Shown piece after piece: positions 17,455-27,398 of a stretch of DNA of 64,000 nucleotides (the stretch's first letter is position 1; each line of letters begins with the position of its first letter). A program made the position numbers and the translations under genes. This DNA is from Anaerolineales bacterium (lineage in GTDB: Bacteria > Chloroflexota > Anaerolineae > Anaerolineales > Villigracilaceae): contig JABFSL010000058.1 in assembly GCA_013140605.1 (NCBI GenBank), positions 1 through 64,000 of the forward strand, given 5' to 3'. The notes beneath the pieces are model-generated. The model worked only from the letters and a program-made list of their open reading frames with translations. It did not search any database and had not been told where the DNA came from.

Positions 17455-18369
17455 ATGAATTCGCAATTGATCGATTATCTTGCTGTAGCTGCCCTGGGTG
17501 CCATGATCGGATTTGTGGAGGTTTTGGCGCGGTACAAGGATGCTCCATTCAAGGTGGCGTTTAGCAGACCCGGCTTGTTATACATATTTATAAATGCAGG
17601 TGTATCCGCCCTGGCATTATGGGGGGTGCGGCTTTTTGATATTAAATTCGCAGACAACCCGAGTTGGTCCCCCGAAGCATTGCGCTGGCTTCAGGTTGGT
17701 ATTTCGGGATTGTCTGCGATGACTTTATTCCGAAGCTCCCTTTTTAACTTCCGCGTTGATGAACAGGATGTTTCCGTCGGCCCGAATGCCATTCTTCAGA
17801 TCCTGCTTGTGGCCGTAGACAAGGAAGTGGACCGCATGAGGGGAGCACAGCGTGCAAAGATCGTTGAGGATGCAATGGAGGGAATTAGCTATAACGATGC
17901 CGTGTTAAATTTGCCGCCTGTCGTTCTGGCATTGATGCAAAATTTAACTGATAAAGACAAAAATGAAATCGTAAATAGCGTGGAAAAATCCCTGCAATCC
18001 AAAGCGCCGGAACGCTCAAAGACGATGACGCTGGGCCTGAGTATGATCAATGTCGTCGGCGAGGACATCCTCAAAGCGGCCATCGATATGGCAAACCTGA
18101 ATGAAAAATCAAAAGTTGAGCAGGCAGGCAACCTGATCACCAAGGTCATCGAAAAATTGGGAAGCGAAAAAACGGGGGATGCCGATGCCCAGCCGAAACT
18201 TCAAAACCTCGAAACGGCTGTTCAGCCAGTTTCTGAAGCCACGTCAAAGGCGATCATGCCATTGGAAGCGGCCGCCAATGAAGAAAAAATTGGCCCAGCT
18301 GTGGACAAACTGCGTGAAAGGATGAGTAAAAGACCAGCCAAGACAAAGAAAGCCGGTGGTAAACCCTAG
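17455..18369 (+). CDS. membrane protein of unknown function
   Basis: 304 aa from the ATG at 17455, which has GGAGG 8 nt upstream; an earlier frame start at 17437 lacks one. Three membrane helices in the first 100 residues are followed by a long soluble helical domain and a Lys/Ala-rich tail (RMSKRPAKTKKAGGKP). Small helical segments with regularly spaced charges suggest a coiled coil at about residues 180-250. No family was recognised. A weak hairpin with a TTTTTG tail follows at 18374-18408. Confidence 0.7.
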   Translation: MNSQLIDYLAVAALGAMIGFVEVLARYKDAPFKVAFSRPGLLYIFINAGVSALALWGVRLFDIKFADNPSWSPEALRWLQVGISGLSAMTLFRSSLFNFRVDEQDVSVGPNAILQILLVAVDKEVDRMRGAQRAKIVEDAMEGISYNDAVLNLPPVVLALMQNLTDKDKNEIVNSVEKSLQSKAPERSKTMTLGLSMINVVGEDILKAAIDMANLNEKSKVEQAGNLITKVIEKLGSEKTGDADAQPKLQNLETAVQPVSEATSKAIMPLEAAANEEKIGPAVDKLRERMSKRPAKTKKAGGKP

Positions 18370-18416
18370 TGAAGAAGAGGCGGCTTTATGAAGGCCGTCT
18401 TTTTGTAAGGTAAAAG

Positions 18417-18806
18417 ATGAAACCCAAAAAATACTTCACTGCCAGCGTCCTCGCGGCCATTCAAAAGGAAAAGATATTGGGCATCCGCGCTGGTACGGAC
18501 TCAACTCACCGCGTCATTGGGATCTGGTCTGTAGTGGTGGAAGGAAGAGTCTTCGTCCGTTCCTGGAGCATGAAACCCCGCAGTTGGTGGCGGACATTTC
18601 TCGAAGACCCGCATGGGGAGGTCTTCGTTGCCGAACGCAAGCGCGGAATTAGGGTCCGCGCTGTGCAGGTGAAAAGCGAAAAGATGAAAGACAGGGTTGG
18701 CGCCGCGTACAAAGAGAAATACAACACGCCCGGGTCGATTAGGTATGTGGAGGATATGTCGCTCAGTCCTTCACGGGATACAACGACAGAGTTGGTGCCA
18801 ATTTAG
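18417..18806 (+). CDS. DUF2255 family protein
   Basis: 129 aa matching DUF2255: FVRSWSMKPRSWWRTFLEDP and the Arg-rich strand that follows. These resemble small flavin/F420-binding split-barrel proteins, but activity is unproven. The start ATG is preceded by AAGGTAAAAG. A rho-independent terminator lies directly downstream (18812-18840), so the gene is the last of its unit. Confidence 0.8.
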   Translation: MKPKKYFTASVLAAIQKEKILGIRAGTDSTHRVIGIWSVVVEGRVFVRSWSMKPRSWWRTFLEDPHGEVFVAERKRGIRVRAVQVKSEKMKDRVGAAYKEKYNTPGSIRYVEDMSLSPSRDTTTELVPI

Positions 18807-18811
18807 GAATG

Positions 18812-18840
18812 AACCGCAGGCTCATCACCTGCGGTTTTTA
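18812..18840 (+). terminator. rho-independent terminator
   Basis: AACCGCAGG, loop CTCATCA, CCTGCGGTT, then TTTAT. It is the exact reverse complement of the terminator stem-loop at 19336. Confidence 0.88.
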
Positions 18841-18965
18841 TATCTCCCCCAAGTGGCGGAGATAAACTCTCCCCAGCCGATGGATGTGATTGATGTGGCC
18901 TTATTGTATGATTTGAGGGGAGTGTGATCACTTACTTATCATATTTAAAAGTTCAGGAGAGAAGA

Positions 18966-19322
18966 ATGAAGAAAATACTCGTACTCGTTTTATTTACCAT
19001 ATCGCTTGTTTCACTGGCGGCTTGCGCCCCTGGCGCGAAGATCAATATTGACAAGACTAAATCCGAAATACAATTTACCATGCCTGGTGAAAACCCCGAA
19101 CTCGGCAAGCAAGCGGACAATGGACTGGTCGCCGGTCTCGGCACAGGACTCTGGCACGGGTTTATCTCACCTGTGACCCTGATCATTTCATTTTCCAATC
19201 CTGCGATCCAAATGTACGAAGTCCACAACGATGGGCCGCTGTATAACCTTGGCTTTCTCCTGGGAGCCATATTGTTGGTTGCCATTTTAGGGCTTTCAGG
19301 AGGCAGCCGTAGGCGGCGCTAA
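18966..19322 (+). CDS. small lipoprotein with C-terminal membrane segment
   Basis: 118 aa from the ATG at 18966, which has AGGAGAGAAGA upstream. A lipoprotein signal peptide ends in SLAAC (lipobox). The middle contains a charged external part and a hydrophobic stretch (WHGFISPVTLIISF). A membrane helix near residues 90-112 is followed by SRRRR inside. A lipidated N-terminus plus a membrane-spanning C-terminus would pin the protein at both ends. Function unknown. It is bracketed by two mirror-image terminators. Confidence 0.75.
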   Translation: MKKILVLVLFTISLVSLAACAPGAKINIDKTKSEIQFTMPGENPELGKQADNGLVAGLGTGLWHGFISPVTLIISFSNPAIQMYEVHNDGPLYNLGFLLGAILLVAILGLSGGSRRRR

Positions 19323-19334
19323 ATATTTATAGGG

Positions 19335-19367
19335 AAACCGCAGGTGATGAGCCTGCGGTTTTTTTTG
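19335..19367 (+). terminator. rho-independent terminator
   Basis: AAACCGCAGG, loop TGATGAG, CCTGCGGTTT, then a run of T. On the other strand the A-run means it serves the plus-strand gene only. It is an inverted copy of the terminator at 18812. Confidence 0.92.
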
Positions 19368-19368
19368 T

Positions 19369-20169
19369 TTAACTCTGTCGTATCGAATAACTGTGTAGTT
19401 CTTCAAGTGATAAATCATCTGGTCTCACCAGTCGATAATGCTTTTCAGATGCGACCTTTATTCCATCTTTTGATTGTTCAAATTCAAAAAGCGAGATCAA
19501 ATTATCTGCCATGAATTGCGCGGCGATAGGTCGGCAAATCAAGTTGGGGAATTTGAGAGCACATAATTCAAAGTCCTGTTCAATTTGCACAATACCTACT
19601 TTATCTCTGCCGCCTTTTGCTTGAACAGGCAAAACATAATGTGCACCGCGTTTATCCAACCCAATATAGATTTCATCAGTTTCGACTTGTGAGCCATTGC
19701 TTAGAGTCGTTCGAAAATGATTTTGTAAAGAATAGCAAGTTAAGCCAGTGAAAATGTCAATTAAACGATTGTAGCGAAGTTTGGCCAAAAGGGATTGCTC
19801 ATCATTCATTGAGTATTTAGCAATGACACCAGGCGTTGCGTCAGGGATTTTGGTTTCTGCCAAAATACTTGAAGGGGCGATGTTTGACTGCTTGGCAAGC
19901 GCAAGTTTATATTTTCCTTTGCCCGATGGTCTGATAATCCATTCATAGCCTTTCGGTGCTTTTGATGTAATGGACTTTGGTAAAAGGGTCCTGTATCTGA
20001 ATGAGTAAAGAACATCACCTAAATTCTTCGGCAATACAATTCCCAATTCATCAGCCGCTTGGCTAAATTCTGTCCGCTTAAATTCAATCTCGGTTACACC
20101 TTTCTTGAAATATTTGACAAAGATGGCTTCGAGAATTTTAGTGTAGCGATTTGGTTCTTTATTTTCCAT
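19369..20169 (-). CDS. type II restriction endonuclease (PD-(D/E)XK type)
   Basis: 266 aa. The catalytic core is visible as ETDEIYIGLDKRGAHYVLPV followed by QAKGG, in the arrangement E...D...Q-x-K of PD-(D/E)XK nucleases. RYNRLIDIFTGLTCYSLQNHFRTT precedes it and ICRPIAAQFM follows, as in a widespread family simply called endonuclease. The gene starts 3 nt after the methyltransferase stop on the same strand. Recognition site unknown. It is visibly richer in A+T than its neighbours, consistent with horizontal transfer. Confidence 0.85.
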   Translation of the reverse strand: MENKEPNRYTKILEAIFVKYFKKGVTEIEFKRTEFSQAADELGIVLPKNLGDVLYSFRYRTLLPKSITSKAPKGYEWIIRPSGKGKYKLALAKQSNIAPSSILAETKIPDATPGVIAKYSMNDEQSLLAKLRYNRLIDIFTGLTCYSLQNHFRTTLSNGSQVETDEIYIGLDKRGAHYVLPVQAKGGRDKVGIVQIEQDFELCALKFPNLICRPIAAQFMADNLISLFEFEQSKDGIKVASEKHYRLVRPDDLSLEELHSYSIRQS

Positions 20170-20172
20170 GAT

Positions 20173-21525
20173 TTACCCTCTCCATTTTAATATGACAACT
20201 TCCTCGCGAAGTTGTTCTTTTGTGGCAGTTGCCAATCGAGTACGAAATAAGTCAATATTTACAAGTTCATAGCCCAACGATTTGGCAATATCCCCCAATA
20301 TCTGACCCGTCCTTATCATCACGCGCAAATAGGATGCTTGATCTCCAACTACATAAGCGAGTTGTGCTCCGGGGCGAAGAACTTTACGAAGATCAGCTAA
20401 ATGCTTTGCCATACCGCCAAAATATAATTTGGTTGCTTTAGCATATAGTTTCTCAAATCCCGAATCTTTTCCAAGTTCAATTCGACGATTTTCGATTGCT
20501 TCTGCAATGCGTTGGATTTCAGGGAAATTGGAAACCCATTGATCGTCATCATCGCCTTTATAGATACCGCGCGTGTTTGAGCGGACAAGTCGCCTTTTTA
20601 ATTCTCGTAATTCTTCTTTGTTATTGATAAATCCAAGCAACACAGACTCAAGTCTTGTGGTTCGTGTGTAATCTTTTTCGTTGGGATAGGGCGGCGATGT
20701 AATAACCGCATCCACAGAATTCGGCTCAATCATGTCAAAACTTCGCGCGTCTGCTAAATGAACTTTTGTATCAGGAAAGGATTTTCCAGAGACTTTTTGC
20801 AGATCATTTGTCATTTTGTCGATTTCCAGGAGCCAATTGGAAATCACAGGAACATCTGATTTGAGGTTTTTTACTCCGACTTCTGGGCCAAAATGAAGGT
20901 TGCTAATTTTGAAGACCAAAGCATTTCCCAATGCAACCAGTGCATGACGATAAAACGGTGTGTTTTCGTATGACTTTAGACATTCAACTAATATCAAAGT
21001 TTTATGCAGAGGAAGTGGACTAATGGAGTTTGCCAGGATTAGTTTTTCAACTTCTGGTGATAAAGTCTTTAGCCTTAAATCTTTATCTTCTTTAAATGAA
21101 AGATTATCATCAATCCCCTGTGACTTAAGAATTGCAATCGCTTTTTCTGCAATTTGTCGCGCCTGTTTGGAAAAATTATCTACATCCAAATTCCAATCTG
21201 TTTTAACAGACGATGCAAGATGAGGGAATGGATTTCCTTCCAAACCAATTGCCCTCATTTTTGCTAATTTTGCTTCAACGAGCGTTGTCCCTGTTCCACA
21301 AAACGGATCAAGGATTACGCTTTTATGGGTTAGGTTGAATTTTTCAATATAGTCTCTTACTAAGTGTGGGGGGAAAGACAGCACAAATCGATACCAATCA
21401 TGGAAGGCTCGGTCTTGCGGGTCTAACTTATTAGCGCGACCATTTGAAAGTTCAGGTTTTGGTGTCTCCTGAATTTCCTGTGATTGGATAAATTCCATTC
21501 TTAATTGATTTGGAGCAATTGTCAT
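20173..21525 (-). CDS. DNA (cytosine-N4 or adenine-N6) methyltransferase
   Basis: About 450 aa. The SAM-binding motif DPFCGTGTTLVEA lies at about residues 72-84 and the catalytic motif TSPPYPNEKDY at about 275. SPPY favours N4-cytosine methylation, though N6-adenine is possible. FCGTG before SPPY is the gamma/alpha-type order. The start ATG at 21525 (MTIAPNQLRM) is preferred, because the frame start at 21567 would overlap the divergent rlmI. It protects host DNA from the adjacent endonuclease. Shares the A+T-rich composition of its partner. Confidence 0.9.
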   Translation of the reverse strand: MTIAPNQLRMEFIQSQEIQETPKPELSNGRANKLDPQDRAFHDWYRFVLSFPPHLVRDYIEKFNLTHKSVILDPFCGTGTTLVEAKLAKMRAIGLEGNPFPHLASSVKTDWNLDVDNFSKQARQIAEKAIAILKSQGIDDNLSFKEDKDLRLKTLSPEVEKLILANSISPLPLHKTLILVECLKSYENTPFYRHALVALGNALVFKISNLHFGPEVGVKNLKSDVPVISNWLLEIDKMTNDLQKVSGKSFPDTKVHLADARSFDMIEPNSVDAVITSPPYPNEKDYTRTTRLESVLLGFINNKEELRELKRRLVRSNTRGIYKGDDDDQWVSNFPEIQRIAEAIENRRIELGKDSGFEKLYAKATKLYFGGMAKHLADLRKVLRPGAQLAYVVGDQASYLRVMIRTGQILGDIAKSLGYELVNIDLFRTRLATATKEQLREEVVILKWRG

Positions 21526-21550
21526 AATCTTTATTTTATCATCCCTACTG

Positions 21551-21556
21551 TATAAT
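21551..21556 (+). promoter_or_regulatory. putative -10 box of rlmI close to start codon
   Basis: TATAAT with only 10 nt to the ATG at 21567 and no Shine-Dalgarno between, so the transcript would be leaderless or nearly so. Confidence 0.5.
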
Positions 21557-21566
21557 CCCACGCACA

Positions 21567-22787
21567 ATGGATTTCAACAAACTCCCTAGCCCTTCAGCAA
21601 AACGGATCGCGCTGCGCATCAGTGCGCCCGCGGAGCGCGCCTTGCGACAGGGACATCCCTGGGTCTTCGATCAATCCATCACAGAGCAAAGTCACGAGGG
21701 CGCGCCCGGCGATCTGGCCGTCATCTTCGACGACAAGCGCCGCTTTCTTGCCATCGGTCTGTATGACCCCACGTCTCCGATCCGCGTGCGCATTTTGCAA
21801 TCTCGTGACCCCGCCACCATCAACGCGGACTGGTTTCAAAACAAACTCGCCAGCGCCGCCCGCCTGCGTGCTCCTTTGGATGAAACCAACACCACGGGCT
21901 ATCGGCTTGTCCACGGCGAGAACGATGGCTTGCCCGGCCTGATCATCGACCGCTATGCCGATACCCTCGTTCTAAAACTTTACACCCCCGCCTGGGTTCC
22001 CCACCTCAAAGATTTTTGCGACGCCTTGGCGCAAGTCAGCCCGGCCAGTCATTTGATTTTGCGGCTTAACCGCTCCCTGCAAAAGCAGGCGGAATATTTA
22101 TACGGCCTCAGTGATGGGATGACGCTCTCGCCTCACACGCCCCCAAGCCTGATCCTGTTTAAAGAAAATGGACTGACCTTTGAGTCTGATCCCATTCACG
22201 GCCAGAAGACAGGCTTCTTCCTCGACCAGCGTGACAACCGCTCAAGAGTTGAGAAATTATCCAAAAATAAAACTGTGTTAAATGTATTCGCCTATACTGG
22301 CGGATTCTCCGTCTATGCCGCGCGCGGCGGCGCGAAGCAAGTTGTCAGCGTGGATATCAGCGCTCCCGCCATCGAAGCCGCAATCCGCAACATGACATAC
22401 AACAATCTGCCTTCATCAATTCACGAGACCATCGCCGAAGATGCCTTTGAAGTGTTGGCGCGCATGGAGTCACAAAAACGACTCTTTGATCTGGTCATCA
22501 TTGACCCGCCGATGTTCGCTCAAAGTGAAAAACAAATTTCTGGAGCATTATCCGCTTATCGCAAATTGACCCGATTGGGGTTGAGCGTCTTGCGGCAGGG
22601 CGGCACGCTGGTGCAGGCATCCTGCTCCAGCCGCGTAGATGCTGACTCGTTTTTCGAATCCATTCACCAGTCCGCGAGAGAAGCGGGGCGCAAGCTGACA
22701 GAGATCGAGCGCACAGGTCACGCCCTCGATCATCCGATCAGTTTTAAAGAAGGCGCTTATCTCAAATGTCTTTTTGCAACTGCTTGA
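21567..22787 (+). CDS. rlmI: class I SAM-dependent rRNA methyltransferase, RlmI-like
   Basis: 406 aa: N-terminal PUA RNA-binding domain (about residues 10-90, LRQGHPWVFDQSI), a linker domain with GLPGLIIDRYADTLVLKLY, and a Rossmann methyltransferase domain (VLNVFAYTGGFSVYAARGGA, VSVDIS, DPPMFAQS, CSSRVDADSF). RlmI makes 5-methylcytosine in 23S rRNA; target identity here is inferred from family. It diverges from the restriction-modification pair with a 41-nt spacer. Confidence 0.88.
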   Translation: MDFNKLPSPSAKRIALRISAPAERALRQGHPWVFDQSITEQSHEGAPGDLAVIFDDKRRFLAIGLYDPTSPIRVRILQSRDPATINADWFQNKLASAARLRAPLDETNTTGYRLVHGENDGLPGLIIDRYADTLVLKLYTPAWVPHLKDFCDALAQVSPASHLILRLNRSLQKQAEYLYGLSDGMTLSPHTPPSLILFKENGLTFESDPIHGQKTGFFLDQRDNRSRVEKLSKNKTVLNVFAYTGGFSVYAARGGAKQVVSVDISAPAIEAAIRNMTYNNLPSSIHETIAEDAFEVLARMESQKRLFDLVIIDPPMFAQSEKQISGALSAYRKLTRLGLSVLRQGGTLVQASCSSRVDADSFFESIHQSAREAGRKLTEIERTGHALDHPISFKEGAYLKCLFATA

Positions 22788-22792
22788 GCTTT

Positions 22793-22849
22793 TACCACGG
22801 AGATTTTTTAAAGGTTTTCTCTGTAACCTCCGTGTGCTCCGTGGTTAAA
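22793..22849. repeat. degenerate palindromic spacer repeat (ACCACGGAG...CTCCGTGGT)
   Basis: Arms ACCACGGAG and CTCCGTGGT enclose CTCCGTGTG-like internal words and an A/T-rich centre. Same loose family as 28248, 38725 and others. Confidence 0.65.
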
Positions 22850-22870
22850 TCTTTGTCAAAAAACTAATAC

Positions 22871-22899
22871 TTGAACAGTGATGACGAATACCATATACT
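22871..22899 (+). promoter_or_regulatory. sigma-70-type promoter of the EEP nuclease gene
   Basis: TTGAAC (22871-22876), 17-nt spacer, TATACT (22894-22899). The predicted transcript carries a short leader with CGGAGGAACC before the ATG. Confidence 0.7.
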
Positions 22900-22929
22900 G
22901 AAATCGAAAACTTTTATCACGGAGGAACC

Positions 22930-23910
22930 ATGCCAACGATTTTAGATCCCCTGCCTGCGAATGTTCAGACGGAAGTCAATGCTCTGCGAGCCGCATTGGA
23001 CCTATCCATACCGCCCAAGAAGCCCGAACGAAATCTCTTGATCGGCACATGGAATTTGCGCGCCTTCGGTTCGCTCACTCGCAAATGGACAGCCGCCAGC
23101 ACGGACACTCCCAAGCGCGACTTGCGCGGCGCGGTGGCCATCGCCGAGATCCTATCCCGTTTTGATGTGGTCGCAATTCAAGAGGCGGTCGGTGACCTGC
23201 GCGCCTTGCGCGACATCCTGAAATACCTTGGCGATAAATGGGGCTTCCTGATGACCGATGAAAACCTCGGCGACGCGGGAAACAATGAGCGCATGGTTTT
23301 CCTGTTCGATACCACGCGAGTCAAACCTTCCGGACTGGCCTGCGAATTGGTTCTGCCTCCCGAATGGCTGGCCGAAGTTTCCCCGGATGCGATGACCAGT
23401 CAATTTGCGCGCACGCCTTATGCCGCGAGTTTTGTGGCGGGCAATAACACCTTCATCCTCGTTACACTGCATGTTTTGTATGGAAGTAATTCTGCTAACC
23501 GTATTCCTGAATTGAAAGGATTGGCGCGCTGGATGTCAGCATGGGCAAAGCGCTCCAGTGATTGGGAACAGAACCTGCTGGCCCTGGGTGATTTCAACAT
23601 TGACCGCAAGGATGATCTGCTCTGGCAGGCATTTACCTCCACTGGTCTCACGGTTCCTGCTGACCTTGAAACTGTTCCGCGTACTATTTTTTCCAACCCT
23701 TTGAAACCCGCGCTCGATAAATTCTATGACCAGATCGCGTGGTTTAGTTCCACGACCACCGGACTGCCGCGCCTCTCATTGGAATATGTCAAAGGCGGCG
23801 GATTTGATTTTATGCCATTCATTTACAAGGACACCACCCTGACCAAGAGCTCCATCTCCTTCCGCATGTCAGATCACTATCCGCTTTGGGCGGAGTTCGC
23901 GCTGGCGTAG
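22930..23910 (+). CDS. endonuclease/exonuclease/phosphatase (EEP) family protein
   Basis: 326 aa with the full set of EEP metal-dependent phosphodiesterase motifs: GTWNLRAF (about residue 39), IQEAVGD (about 82), TLHVLYG (about 185), LGDFNIDR (about 222) and SDHYPLW at the end. Members cut nucleic acids or phospholipid head groups; the substrate is not deducible. No signal peptide, so probably cytoplasmic. Start fixed by CGGAGG. It is a single-gene unit, with its own promoter upstream and an inverted repeat downstream. Confidence 0.88.
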   Translation: MPTILDPLPANVQTEVNALRAALDLSIPPKKPERNLLIGTWNLRAFGSLTRKWTAASTDTPKRDLRGAVAIAEILSRFDVVAIQEAVGDLRALRDILKYLGDKWGFLMTDENLGDAGNNERMVFLFDTTRVKPSGLACELVLPPEWLAEVSPDAMTSQFARTPYAASFVAGNNTFILVTLHVLYGSNSANRIPELKGLARWMSAWAKRSSDWEQNLLALGDFNIDRKDDLLWQAFTSTGLTVPADLETVPRTIFSNPLKPALDKFYDQIAWFSSTTTGLPRLSLEYVKGGGFDFMPFIYKDTTLTKSSISFRMSDHYPLWAEFALA

Positions 23911-23924
23911 ATATAATTTTGCTT

Positions 23925-25185
<1,261 letters not shown>

Positions 25186-25194
25186 AAGGAACTT

Positions 25195-26016
25195 ATGACC
25201 CTCTTCCACGCTTTTCTTCTCGGCATCATACAGGGATTAACCGAATTCATCCCCGTCTCATCCACAGCGCATTTGCTGATTGCGGGAAATCTTTTAGGCA
25301 TTCCATCTGATGACAGGACTTTTTCGTTCTCTGTCATTGTTCAACTTGGAACTGTTTTCGCTTTGCTCCTGTTTTTCTGGAAGGATATTTGGCATATTCT
25401 CACAGCTTTTTTTCTCGGCATCAAACACAGGAAACCTTTTGAAAATCTAAACGCCCGTCTGGGTTGGTTGGTGATCGTTGCCACCATTCCTGCGCTGGTG
25501 GTTGGTTTTTTCTTGAAAGACATTATTCAAACCATGTTTAAGGATGCATTGACCCTGGCGGGCTTTCGGTTATTGATCACTGCTGTGTTATTAACCGTGG
25601 TTGAATATTTTGACCGCCGTGATCGGATTCTCGAATCGGCCACGTGGCAGGATGCTTTGTCCGTGGGCTTGTTTCAGGTGCTGGCGATTTTCCCCGGTGC
25701 CTCGCGTTCTGGCTCGACGATTGCGGGCGGCATGATCCGCGGCTTTGACCGCCCCTCTGCGGCGCGGTTCGCATTTCTGATGTCTGTGCCGATTCTGGTT
25801 GCGGCGGGTGCCTACGAATCTTTGAAGGTGATCGACATGACGGGAACGACTGAGTTTTTGCCTTACCTTATTACAGGGTTTATTACTGCGGCAGTAGTGG
25901 GGTGGTTTGCCATTAAATGGTTGATCAGCTTTCTTGGCAAACATTCGATGTATCCTTTTGCCGTTTATTGCGCGGTGGTCGGTGTGATCGTACTGATCGC
26001 CAGATTATTTTCATGA
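25195..26016 (+). CDS. uppP: undecaprenyl-diphosphatase UppP (BacA)
   Basis: 273 aa, about eight membrane helices. It recycles undecaprenyl diphosphate to the monophosphate carrier for cell-wall and surface glycan synthesis. Family motifs are GLTEFIPVSSTAHL at about residues 14-27 and FPGASRSGSTIAGGM at about 165. An AAAAGGAAC precedes the ATG. The stop codon overlaps the start of the next lipoprotein gene (ATGA). Confidence 0.97.
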   Translation: MTLFHAFLLGIIQGLTEFIPVSSTAHLLIAGNLLGIPSDDRTFSFSVIVQLGTVFALLLFFWKDIWHILTAFFLGIKHRKPFENLNARLGWLVIVATIPALVVGFFLKDIIQTMFKDALTLAGFRLLITAVLLTVVEYFDRRDRILESATWQDALSVGLFQVLAIFPGASRSGSTIAGGMIRGFDRPSAARFAFLMSVPILVAAGAYESLKVIDMTGTTEFLPYLITGFITAAVVGWFAIKWLISFLGKHSMYPFAVYCAVVGVIVLIARLFS

Positions 26017-26645
26017 AGCAAGTTTCGATCTTTCTACTTTCTTCCTTCCTTTTAATTTCCTGCGCGCCCGCAACGCAAACTTCTCAAACAGAGATTGTGA
26101 CCGTCTACGCCACCTCCGCCGCCCAACCGTGGTTGACGGAGCTTTATGCCTGCGCCGATGATTCATCGGTGACAATAAATCTTACAGCGGATGAACCTGA
26201 TATTACCTTGCGAGTGGGGGAGCCTGGGATCATTGTTTCTCCTATTTATCAAATAGACGAAGAGGAGATTTTGATCGTGACAAACCGCGAAAGCCCTGTG
26301 CAGAATTTGACTCTCACAGAGGCGCAGGATTTGTTCGCGCTAGGGGACCCAACGGGGTTAGCGCAGGTGTGGGTTTATTCGTCAGATGCGGATGTGCAAA
26401 TTATGTTTGACCAGCTCGTGATGAAAGGAAGAAGCGTCACATCTCTCGCGGGATTGGCAACCAACCCACAGCAAATGTCAGATCTATTAAATGCGGAAAA
26501 AGACGCGGTTGGAATCCTCCCGAAGCATTGGAAGGCTGGCACTGTGCGCGAAGTTTTTTCAGCGGGGATTGTGCCCGTGCTTGCAATTACGAAGGAAGAA
26601 CCGCAAGAGGCGGTAAAAGAGTTAATCTCGTGTTTGCAGAAATAG
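26013..26645 (+). CDS. PBP-like substrate-binding lipoprotein
   Basis: 210 aa from the ATG at 26013, which overlaps the uppP stop. Signal peptide with lipobox SFLLISC. The rest resembles one PstS/ModA-type periplasmic-binding domain: VTVYATSAAQPWLTELYACA, IVTNRESPVQNLTLTEAQDLFALG, VGILPKHWKAG. It is shorter than usual binding proteins (about 250-300 aa) and has no permease or ATPase gene alongside, so it may be a sensor or orphan ligand binder. A strong terminator follows. Confidence 0.78.
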   Translation: MKQVSIFLLSSFLLISCAPATQTSQTEIVTVYATSAAQPWLTELYACADDSSVTINLTADEPDITLRVGEPGIIVSPIYQIDEEEILIVTNRESPVQNLTLTEAQDLFALGDPTGLAQVWVYSSDADVQIMFDQLVMKGRSVTSLAGLATNPQQMSDLLNAEKDAVGILPKHWKAGTVREVFSAGIVPVLAITKEEPQEAVKELISCLQK

Positions 26646-26647
26646 CA

Positions 26648-26676
26648 AAGGCCTGTCCGCAGCGACAGGCCTTTTT
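26648..26676 (+). terminator. rho-independent terminator
   Basis: AAGGCCTGTC, loop CGCAGC, GACAGGCCTT, then TTT. It closes the uppP-lipoprotein unit and insulates the promoter 8 nt downstream. Confidence 0.92.
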
Positions 26677-26683
26677 GATTCCC

Positions 26684-26741
26684 TTGACATGCACCAGTGA
26701 TGGGAGTAATATAATCGCAAACTAGTTTGCAACGCAAACTA
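26684..26741 (+). promoter_or_regulatory. promoter with overlapping palindromic operator
   Basis: TTGACA (26684-26689), 17-nt spacer, TAATAT (26707-26712). Directly downstream, over the expected start site, lies the 14-bp palindrome GCAAACTAGTTTGC (26717-26730). A direct repeat of its left half, GCAAACTA, follows at 26734-26741, 17 nt apart. This is the likely binding site of the HTH regulator encoded second in the operon. Confidence 0.82.
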
Positions 26742-26759
26742 TATTCGTAAGGAGATACA

Positions 26760-27398
26760 ATGAAAGATGAAACCTCTCAAATTGAACAGCGTGTAAAGCG
26801 CTATTGGTATAGCGATGGAATCGGCGAAATGATGGGCGGCATAATGTTCTTCCTGCTGGCGGTTTACTTTTCATTGCAGCAGTATCTTGGCGATGAATCG
26901 TTCATCGGCGGAATGCTGCAGGCGGGATTTGTCGTGCTTCTGATCGGCGGTGTGTTCGTTGCGCGGCGCGTGGTCAATATCGTAAAAGCCCGCATTACAT
27001 ATCCACGCACTGGTTATGTTGAATATCGCACATACAACGGGAACGCGGTTTGGATGCGTATTCTTGCGGCTTTGACAGCCATGACAGTGGCGTCGATTTC
27101 CATCATGGTCGCCCGCAGGTTTGACAGCATTGACTCAATGGTCGCAGTGACTGGTGTATTGGTGGCGGTCATTCTCATGGTGAAGCAGGCATGGACTTCT
27201 GGGCTGGGCAGGTTTTACTTCCTGGGCGCCGCGTCTTTGGTATTTGGCGGTATTCTGTCTGTGAGCGGATTCGCGCGTGGATACAACCTCGGCTTGTTCT
27301 ACGCCTTAATGGGAACTGCATTCGTGATCTCAGGCGGCTTGACCTTGAAGAGCTACCTGCGCGAAAATCCAATGCCAGTGGAGGCAGGGGATGAGTAA
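26760..27398 (+). CDS. membrane protein of an autoregulated operon
   Basis: 212 aa with six hydrophobic helices in pairs and no known catalytic motif. The start has RYWYSDGIGEMMGGIMFFLLAVYF. AAGGAGA precedes the ATG. It is the first gene behind the promoter-operator at 26684, and its end overlaps the regulator gene by 8 nt. Membrane proteins paired with small winged-helix regulators of this type are common, but their role is not known. Confidence 0.8.
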   Translation: MKDETSQIEQRVKRYWYSDGIGEMMGGIMFFLLAVYFSLQQYLGDESFIGGMLQAGFVVLLIGGVFVARRVVNIVKARITYPRTGYVEYRTYNGNAVWMRILAALTAMTVASISIMVARRFDSIDSMVAVTGVLVAVILMVKQAWTSGLGRFYFLGAASLVFGGILSVSGFARGYNLGLFYALMGTAFVISGGLTLKSYLRENPMPVEAGDE

